A stretch of 17,953 nt of DNA, from contig DHUO01000023.1 of NCBI GenBank assembly GCA_002409215.1, positions 1-17,953 on the forward strand, written 5' to 3'. A program made the position numbers and the translations under genes. Position 1 is the stretch's first letter, and every line of letters starts with the position of its first letter. Shown piece by piece: positions 12,521 through 17,953 of the stretch. The notes under the pieces were generated by a model that was given only the letters and a program-made list of their open reading frames with translations, was not told the DNA's origin and made no database searches. Source of the DNA: Candidatus Dojkabacteria bacterium UBA5232. Lineage in GTDB: Bacteria; Patescibacteriota; Dojkabacteria; SC72.

Positions 12521-15024
12521 TGAGAAAATTTACTGCCTTTATATTCTCTATTGCACTATTATTGCCTTTTTTTGTTTTCTTAAGGTTCTCTTCTTCTGCA
12601 CAGGTTAGTAAGCCAGTTGATACAATTGTTGTTGTTGGCGAGATGTATTCACAGATTACACTAAATCCTGTGACACTTGAGGTAGGTGAACAATCAACAG
12701 TAGATATTCTTGTGAGGGATTCTAGCTATAACCCATATCCTGGGAGAGATATTGAGATTTATGAACAGAATGCTTCTTCTAATTTAACTATTACCCAGCC
12801 AACTTCTCCTAGTGATGTTAATGGGAATACGACAGGTTATGTTAGTTCAGTCGTTCTTGGGACATATTCTGTTTGTATTAAAGATGTAACTGGAGGCACC
12901 GGTACTCCAATAGCGCCTTGCCAAAGTGTTACTTTTGTAGCCATACCTGCTCCTGTGATTGGACCAGAGCCTGTATATACACCAGGAACGAGTAATACGA
13001 TATCTTGGACAACAGGTGGTGCAGGAACATATGAGTATTATGTAGAGGTAAGTACAACACCAGATTTTAGTAATGTTGTTGGTAATAGTGGGTGGATGGC
13101 GGATACTTCTTATACAGCAACAGGTTTGAGTGATAATCAGACTTATTATTACAGAGTTAGAGCTAGGAATAGTGGTGGAGGTGTAAGTGGGTGGTCAGAT
13201 ACAGTGTCTTCAACCCAAGATGCTAGTGGTCCTAATATTGTTTATACAGGAAATTCTCCTTTACCTACTGGGACTACGACTACGAACTTTAATCCTGATG
13301 CGACTGTGACTGTATCATATACTTTGAGTGATAATAATGGGATAGGGAGTAGGAATTTTTCAGTTGTTTTGTTAGATGGTACTAGGGTTGTTGTCCCTTA
13401 TACTGCTACGTTTGATGGGACTAATTGGGTTGCAACAATTAAATTGGGAGACTTGCCTAAGGAGGGTGGGATAAATCTTTATCCTGCATATAGTTTTTAT
13501 CTTGAGGTTTCTGATAATTTTGGTAATGTAGCTGGAAATGGTGAAGGCAATGTTGTTGTTCCAACTCCAACACCACCAGTAGAACCCCCAGTTAAACCAC
13601 CAGGAGGGGGAGAACCGCCTGCGACAGGACCATCATACACAATTCCGGGTGCTCCAGTTCAGGTAACACCCCCTGTTGATCCAAGTCCAAAGTGGACATG
13701 GGTTCCTGCATATGAGAGTGATTCAGGATTGCTAGCTCCAGGGTATGAAGTGCAGTGGTGTGAGAATAGGAACTTTATTGGTTGTACTACAAATACACTT
13801 AGAAGTGATATTAACGAGGTGGCTTTAGAGGATACACTTGTTCCGGGAACATGGTATGTAAGAGTAAGGGTGTTTGATCCTAGTACGGGTAACTATGGTG
13901 ATTGGTCTGATGTTTCAAGTTTTTTAATAACTAAGCCAGAGGTAGAACCTCCCATTGTGCAGCCACCGACAGATGAGGAGAAAGAAAAAACATGGTTTCA
14001 GAAATTGGTAGATTCAGTTGGGGATACTGTGAAAGCTACGGGTGAGAATATAGATGCATTTTTAGATGATAATCTTGGTAAGCTCAGTCCTGAGTTAAGG
14101 AGTACAATTGCGATTGGTGCGTTAGCCGGAAATATTGTTGCTGGAATGAATGTTATTCTTAGTATAATAGGGTCTATTCCGTATTTCTTAACACAGCTTT
14201 CTATTGCTTTCTTGAGTCTTCTTGGTTTTAGAAAGAAGGGGGTTCTTTCGGGTTATGTATATGATTCTATAACTAAAGATCCAATAGGACAGGCGATTGT
14301 AAGGGTTTTTAGTGAGTCTAAGCATTTGGTATGGACTGATGTAACGGATGTAAAAGGGAGATATAAGACGCCGGAATTAGATGATGGGAAATATTTTATT
14401 ACTGTGACTGCTAGGGATTATGAATATCCTTCTAAGGTAGTTTTGGGTGGTACAGATTTTCCTTTGGAGAATGTTTATCATGGAGCTCTTTTTACAGTGA
14501 GTAATGGTAAGACTCCAGATTTTTCAATTCCTTTAGATTCTAATGAGGCTACAAGAGCTCAGATAGCAAAGGAGAGGGTGTTATCTAGGACTAAGTGGTT
14601 ATGGAAGATTTTGCACTTTGTACTCTTTGCTGTGGGTTTGACATTTAGTTTGTATGCACTTAAGACTAATCCTGTGTGGTGGAATTATCTAATTCTTTTC
14701 TTGTATATTCCATCCTTAATCCTTTTATTAATATTGCTAATTGGTAGAAGGGATAAGTTTGGTATTGTAAAAGATAGTGAGGGTGAGGTTGTTAAAGATA
14801 TTACTGTGTATTTGTCAGATAGTGAGTTTGATAAGGTTGTTGCTACGAGAGTTACAGATGAGAATGGTAGATATAGGTTCTTAGTGGATCCGGGTTTGTA
14901 TACCCTTTCTATTGCAAGTAGTGAGTATGTGCTTGTTAATAGTGATAAGTATCAGAACTTGAGAGTTATGAGTAAAGCTTCAGAGATATTGTGTCCAAAC
15001 CTTGTAATTAAGAAGAAAGAGTAG
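12520..15024 (+). CDS. membrane-anchored surface protein with Ig/FN3 and carboxypeptidase-regulatory-like domains
   Basis: The 834-residue protein has a signal peptide (1-27, ending SSA), a Big/invasin-like domain (about 40-141), an FN3 domain (about 146-233), a further beta domain (about 238-345), a Pro-rich linker (348-370), a second FN3-like domain (372-470) and another Pro-rich link. Then come a helical stretch, a hydrophobic region (about 529-570), a carboxypeptidase-regulatory-like beta domain (about 575-670; GYVYDSITKDPIGQAIVRVF), two membrane helices (about 693-714 and 721-741) and a second such domain (about 746-834). Start ATG overlaps the recO stop by one base. It is probably an envelope structural or adhesion protein; partners are unknown. 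Codons end in T or G more often than in the glycosyltransferase genes. Confidence 0.8.
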   Translation: MRKFTAFIFSIALLLPFFVFLRFSSSAQVSKPVDTIVVVGEMYSQITLNPVTLEVGEQSTVDILVRDSSYNPYPGRDIEIYEQNASSNLTITQPTSPSDVNGNTTGYVSSVVLGTYSVCIKDVTGGTGTPIAPCQSVTFVAIPAPVIGPEPVYTPGTSNTISWTTGGAGTYEYYVEVSTTPDFSNVVGNSGWMADTSYTATGLSDNQTYYYRVRARNSGGGVSGWSDTVSSTQDASGPNIVYTGNSPLPTGTTTTNFNPDATVTVSYTLSDNNGIGSRNFSVVLLDGTRVVVPYTATFDGTNWVATIKLGDLPKEGGINLYPAYSFYLEVSDNFGNVAGNGEGNVVVPTPTPPVEPPVKPPGGGEPPATGPSYTIPGAPVQVTPPVDPSPKWTWVPAYESDSGLLAPGYEVQWCENRNFIGCTTNTLRSDINEVALEDTLVPGTWYVRVRVFDPSTGNYGDWSDVSSFLITKPEVEPPIVQPPTDEEKEKTWFQKLVDSVGDTVKATGENIDAFLDDNLGKLSPELRSTIAIGALAGNIVAGMNVILSIIGSIPYFLTQLSIAFLSLLGFRKKGVLSGYVYDSITKDPIGQAIVRVFSESKHLVWTDVTDVKGRYKTPELDDGKYFITVTARDYEYPSKVVLGGTDFPLENVYHGALFTVSNGKTPDFSIPLDSNEATRAQIAKERVLSRTKWLWKILHFVLFAVGLTFSLYALKTNPVWWNYLILFLYIPSLILLLILLIGRRDKFGIVKDSEGEVVKDITVYLSDSEFDKVVATRVTDENGRYRFLVDPGLYTLSIASSEYVLVNSDKYQNLRVMSKASEILCPNLVIKKKE

Positions 15025-15032
15025 TGAGAGTA

Positions 15033-15061
15033 TTGAAAAAAACTGTTTTTATTACTATAAT
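15033..15061 (+). promoter_or_regulatory. tRNA-Lys promoter
   Basis: TTGAAA (15033-15038), exactly 17 bases, TATAAT (15056-15061). The tRNA begins 13 bases after the -10, giving a very short 5' leader. Confidence 0.8.
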
Positions 15062-15073
15062 CTCTCTGTTTAT

Positions 15074-15145
15074 GGGTGTATAGCTCAATGGTAGAGCAAA
15101 CGACTCTTAATCGTTTGGTTCAGGGTTCGAGTCCCTGTACACCCA
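15074..15145 (+). tRNA. tRNA-Lys (anticodon CTT)
   Basis: The cloverleaf is complete: acceptor GGGTGTA (15074-15080) with TACACCC (15138-15144), D stem GCTC/GAGC, anticodon stem AACGA/TCGTT around the loop CTCTTAA, and T arm CAGGG-TTCGAGT-CCCTG. The anticodon CTT sits after T33. The discriminator is A and the 3' CCA is not encoded, so a CCA-adding enzyme is needed. Confidence 0.95.
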
Positions 15146-15155
15146 TTTTCCCATA

Positions 15156-15215
15156 GTAAGATTAAAAAAGTACAAAAAGTGAAGCTAAGGCCTTTGTGTA
15201 AAAGGTAAATCTTAC
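15156..15215. terminator. inverted repeats between tRNA and elp3, possible weak terminator
   Basis: GTAAGATT (15156-15163) and AATCTTAC (15208-15215) form an 8-bp outer stem. Inside it CCTTT (15191-15195) pairs with AAAGG (15201-15205). On the minus strand T-rich runs follow later (about 15180-15160), but not directly after a stem. It may end elp3 transcription or both convergent transcripts. Confidence 0.3.
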
Positions 15216-16852
15216 CGACCAGGTCTGTACATATATAGGTCGTTTCTCTTGTATCCTAGCTTTTTGTAATACTCTCTGGTACCAATAGCAGAGATAACAG
15301 AGATCTTTTTGTAACCTCTTTTTTTAGAAATATCCTCTGCTAATTTAATTAACTCTTTTCCTAATCCTAAATGCTGTGATTCTCCCTCCTTACTCTTCTT
15401 ATCTATCCCAACAACCTTTCCATATACATGTACCTCCCTAATAATTGAACTATCATTCAATTCATCGAGTGGATGTTTTCTAGAAATAATTTTCTTAGGT
15501 AGTGATAATCTCAGAAAACCACATATTTTGTCATCTTTCTTTGTTTTGTATGAAAGAAATATCTCTGTACCTGTAGAAGTTTTGTATGTAATCTTTTCTA
15601 ACTTAATATCTTCCTTGTTAATCTCTTCTCCCTTAATCTCTCTACTTCGTATGTCTTCAGGTTTAATACCTTTCTTTTCCAAATACTGCTCAACAATCTG
15701 TCTTAAATTAGTCTTCTTGTTTCCTGCAGCAATCTCTTGTGATGGAATATCTCTAATTACTCTGGATAATCTACAATATCTAGGTGTTAGGGCAATACAC
15801 TCTCCAACTACCTTAACCAATGTTTCCTCATCATACGGTTTGTACTTCCCTTCTTTGTATAGTTCATACAGATCGGTATTTGGGATAACTGAAGTAGGGT
15901 AGATCTTCATCTCATCAGGGTGGTATGGATCTGTGAAGAGTTCTTTGTATCCTCTGATATCTTCTTTGGGTGTAGAAAGATAAAGGTTGGGCATCCAATG
16001 ACCGTGTATCTTAAATCCAAAAAGTCTGAGTAGTTCGAAAGCTTTTTTAGTATCCTCATTGTCTCTTCCTGTTTCATTCTCTCTTAAAACCTTCTCAGAG
16101 AGTGATTGTATCCCTATCTGTATTTTCGTTGCTCCTAATTTTCTTAGATATATTAATTCTCCTTTTGAAAGAAAATCAGGTCTTGTTTCTAACACTAACC
16201 CAACATTCCTGCAATATGCTGTTTCATTTTTAACCTGTTCTTTTTCTAAATCTTCCCAATCAGTTTGTTCCATTGCAAAATCTCTTGGTTGAATATATTT
16301 CTTTGTACTCTTCTTTACCCTGTTTAACGCTCTAAATAATTCTTTGACAAACCATATTTTGTAGTTTCCATCATATGCTGAAAATGTACCACCAAGTACA
16401 ATGATTTCAACCTTTTCAATACTGTGTCCGATATTTTTTAGTGCAACTAATCTGTTGTATACCTGTGCATATGGATCAAACATCATCTTTAGGGCTCTTT
16501 GAGAACCAGGTTCTGAGGCGATATAGCTTTTGGGCATACTCCTGTCATTTGGACAGAATATACAGTTACCGGGACAGTAGTATGGCATAGTCATTACTGT
16601 AACAACAGCTACACCAGAGTTTGTTCTAGTTGGTTTTAATCTAATTCGTTTTTCAATTAGAGATATATCTTTTTTCTTAATATCCTTTTTTGCAATTTCA
16701 AACAGTTGTACTAATTCATCATTCTTGTAAAGATTTCCATTTTCTTTTTTGTACTGTCTTAGAATTTTGTTTAGAGAGTTTTCATCCCACTTTTTTTCTA
16801 AAGCGATATTTGCAAAAAGATTTTTTAATTTTGTTTTCTCTGTAATTTTCAT
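15212..16852 (-). CDS. elp3: Elp3-family tRNA U34 modification enzyme (radical SAM + GNAT)
   Basis: The 546-residue protein joins a radical-SAM domain and a C-terminal acetyltransferase. The iron-sulfur cysteines are in YYCPGNCIFCPNDR (C93, C97, C100), followed by YIASEPGSQRALKMMFDPY, IIVLGGTFSAY and LETRPDFLSKGEL, all Elp3 signatures. The GNAT part has REVHVYG (472-478), QHLGLGKELI (493-502, acetyl-CoA loop) and GTREYYKKLGY (524-534). Elp3 makes carboxymethyl-uridine at the wobble U of tRNAs. No other Elongator subunits are seen, as in other bacterial and archaeal cases. It is convergent with the tRNA-Lys gene and divergent from ndk across 50 AT-rich bases. Identity is secure. Confidence 0.93.
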   Translation of the reverse strand: MKITEKTKLKNLFANIALEKKWDENSLNKILRQYKKENGNLYKNDELVQLFEIAKKDIKKKDISLIEKRIRLKPTRTNSGVAVVTVMTMPYYCPGNCIFCPNDRSMPKSYIASEPGSQRALKMMFDPYAQVYNRLVALKNIGHSIEKVEIIVLGGTFSAYDGNYKIWFVKELFRALNRVKKSTKKYIQPRDFAMEQTDWEDLEKEQVKNETAYCRNVGLVLETRPDFLSKGELIYLRKLGATKIQIGIQSLSEKVLRENETGRDNEDTKKAFELLRLFGFKIHGHWMPNLYLSTPKEDIRGYKELFTDPYHPDEMKIYPTSVIPNTDLYELYKEGKYKPYDEETLVKVVGECIALTPRYCRLSRVIRDIPSQEIAAGNKKTNLRQIVEQYLEKKGIKPEDIRSREIKGEEINKEDIKLEKITYKTSTGTEIFLSYKTKKDDKICGFLRLSLPKKIISRKHPLDELNDSSIIREVHVYGKVVGIDKKSKEGESQHLGLGKELIKLAEDISKKRGYKKISVISAIGTREYYKKLGYKRNDLYMYRPGR

Positions 16853-16902
16853 AATATATTTGATATGCTTGTATTATCTAATATTTTTAACATTCTTGCC
16901 AT

Positions 16903-17517
16903 ATGAAGAAACCAAAGACTGCACAGGAGAGGACTCTTGTATTAATTAAACCAGATGTATTGCAAAGACAGTTGGTTGGTGAAATTATTACTAGGTTTGA
17001 AAGAAAGGGTATTAAGATGACTGCAATTAAGATGCTTAATGCGACTAAAGAGCAGGTAGGGGAGCATTATGAGGGTGAGGAAGCATATTTAATTGAGACA
17101 GGTGAGAAGGCAAAGAAGGGTGCTATGGCAAGGGGTGAGGATGTTTCAAAATGGAATTCACTTGAGCAGGGTAAGAAGATTAGGCAGAGGAATATTAACT
17201 ATCTAACATGTGGTCCAATTGTTGCGATTGTGTTTGAGGGTTTCGGTGTGATATCGCAAGTTAGGAAGATTTTAGGTAGTACAAGTCCGGCGGAGGGTGA
17301 TATTGGTACAATTAGAAATGACTATTCATTGGATACATATGCATTAGCAGATTCAATTGATAGGTCTACTATGACTATGTTACATGCTTCTGATTCTGTA
17401 GAGAATGCGGAGAGAGAGTTAAAGATATGGTTTAAGGAGAGTGAGATATGTAATAACTATGAGACTGGTGTGGAGAAGATTTTCTATGATGCCGAGTGGA
17501 GTAGAGCAAAAAATTAG
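16903..17517 (+). CDS. ndk: nucleoside diphosphate kinase, enlarged
   Basis: The enzyme transfers a phosphate between nucleoside tri- and diphosphates through a phospho-histidine. Visible motifs are RTLVLIKPDVLQRQLVGEI near the start, TCGPIVAIVFEG, GSTSPAEGDIGTIRNDY and the active site MLHASDS (H161; the family norm is HGSDS). At 204 residues it is far longer than the usual ~140. The extra sequence is mostly a charged insertion at about 64-97 plus a smaller one at about 143-158 and a C-terminal tail. A 50-base AT-rich region separates it from elp3. Its stop overlaps the stop of the convergent glycosylase gene by three bases. Confidence 0.93.
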   Translation: MKKPKTAQERTLVLIKPDVLQRQLVGEIITRFERKGIKMTAIKMLNATKEQVGEHYEGEEAYLIETGEKAKKGAMARGEDVSKWNSLEQGKKIRQRNINYLTCGPIVAIVFEGFGVISQVRKILGSTSPAEGDIGTIRNDYSLDTYALADSIDRSTMTMLHASDSVENAERELKIWFKESEICNNYETGVEKIFYDAEWSRAKN

Positions 17518-17953
17518 AGCTTTAGCAAATCATCTATCTCTTCACTCTTTCTAAGAATATTCTTCCTTTTCTTTGGTAATGTATCTAAAAACTTTTTCAA
17601 TTCCTTAAAATCTTTCCTCATACCTTCTTTAAGATTAGGATTGTACAAACCTGCAGCAGGATGATACATTGCAAAGATAGGGATACCTGTTGGATGATCA
17701 AATGCTTGACCATGAGATGCTGTAATGTTTGCACCTGGTACAAATCTACCTAATGCATGTCTACCTAAAGGTACAATGACTCTTGGTTTAACAAAGAGTA
17801 GTTCTGCATTTAACCATACTCTACATGCATCTTTCTCTTCATCTTTTGGTTCTCTATTATCTGGTGGTCTGTATTTAACAACATTACTTACATATACCTC
17901 TTCTCTTGTATATCCAATACTTTGGAGTAGTTCATCTAAAAACTTTCCAGCAG
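17514..17953 (-). CDS. family-4 uracil-DNA glycosylase, C-terminal part
   Basis: Reading leftward from the window edge the frame gives about 145 residues ending at TAA 17516-17514; the N-terminus is outside. Signatures of the Fe-S family-4 enzymes are present: VYVSNVVKYRPPDNREP, PRVIVPLGRHAL, and MYHPAAGLYNPNLK, where HPAA carries the catalytic-site histidine. The enzyme removes uracil from DNA. In known members the third cluster cysteine lies in KCRPP; here it is Tyr (codon at 17873-17871), while the fourth (codon at 17825-17823, 16 residues on) is Cys. The first two cysteines cannot be seen. The C-terminal tail is Lys-rich. Confidence 0.88.
   Translation of the reverse strand, partial: AGKFLDELLQSIGYTREEVYVSNVVKYRPPDNREPKDEEKDACRVWLNAELLFVKPRVIVPLGRHALGRFVPGANITASHGQAFDHPTGIPIFAMYHPAAGLYNPNLKEGMRKDFKELKKFLDTLPKKRKNILRKSEEIDDLLKL

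Noticed and set aside
16749..16949. 66-codon plus-strand frame across the elp3/ndk gap
   Set aside because: It overlaps the elp3 start antisense and runs into ndk in another frame; no ribosome site or family signal.

Overview
The window is AT-rich bacterial DNA with tightly packed genes. The mix suggests a Candidate Phyla Radiation (Patescibacteria) genome: SecA with a large extra insertion, an enlarged nucleoside diphosphate kinase, a stand-alone radical-SAM/GNAT Elp3 protein, a UPF0200-like P-loop kinase, and long Ig/FN3 surface proteins. This is inference; no rRNA or marker set is present to place it further. Every stop codon I could read is TAA or TAG. A tRNA-Lys(CTT) without encoded CCA sits at 15074-15145.

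Layout. Bases 1-2004: the end of a DUF456 membrane protein (+), converging on a minus-strand pair made of an exported unknown protein and an M23/LytM peptidase. Bases 2082-6276: plus-strand secA, a zinc-ribbon/acidic protein and a ClpP-like protease, each behind its own promoter placed almost on the start codon. Bases 6391-8962: an accessory island with a UPF0200-like kinase, a stand-alone CdiA_C/PDDEXK-like nuclease, a frameshifted nucleotidyltransferase-like gene, a stub duplicating the start of the downstream glycosyltransferase, and a NYN (PIN-like) nuclease. Bases 8963-15024: an overlapping operon of two paralogous GT4 glycosyltransferases, a monotopic phosphoglycosyl transferase, recO and a large membrane-anchored surface protein. 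Bases 15074-17953: tRNA-Lys, elp3 (-), ndk (+) and the end of a family-4 uracil-DNA glycosylase (-).

How the parts relate. The 9-15 kb operon looks like the start of a glycan pathway (lipid-linked first sugar plus two glycosyltransferases) cotranscribed with an envelope protein. SecA, the M23 peptidase and the exported proteins fit cell-envelope biogenesis.

Most interesting points. (1) Two minus-strand small-RNA candidates lie in the gaps after the two nuclease genes. The one at 8910-8838 has a TTGATT-17-TATAAT promoter, two similar hairpins, a cUUCGg-capped terminator stem and nine U's. (2) The NYN gene and this RNA lie between two ~67-bp direct repeats made of the promoter/start region of the glycosyltransferase gene, as if a cassette had been inserted there. 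(3) Several first genes appear to be transcribed as leaderless mRNAs, while genes inside the operon carry strong Shine-Dalgarno sequences. (4) Two reading frames, at 296-878 and 7692-8112, look broken or error-containing. No CRISPR array, insertion sequence or replication origin was recognised, and no stretch over 300 bases lacks a gene.
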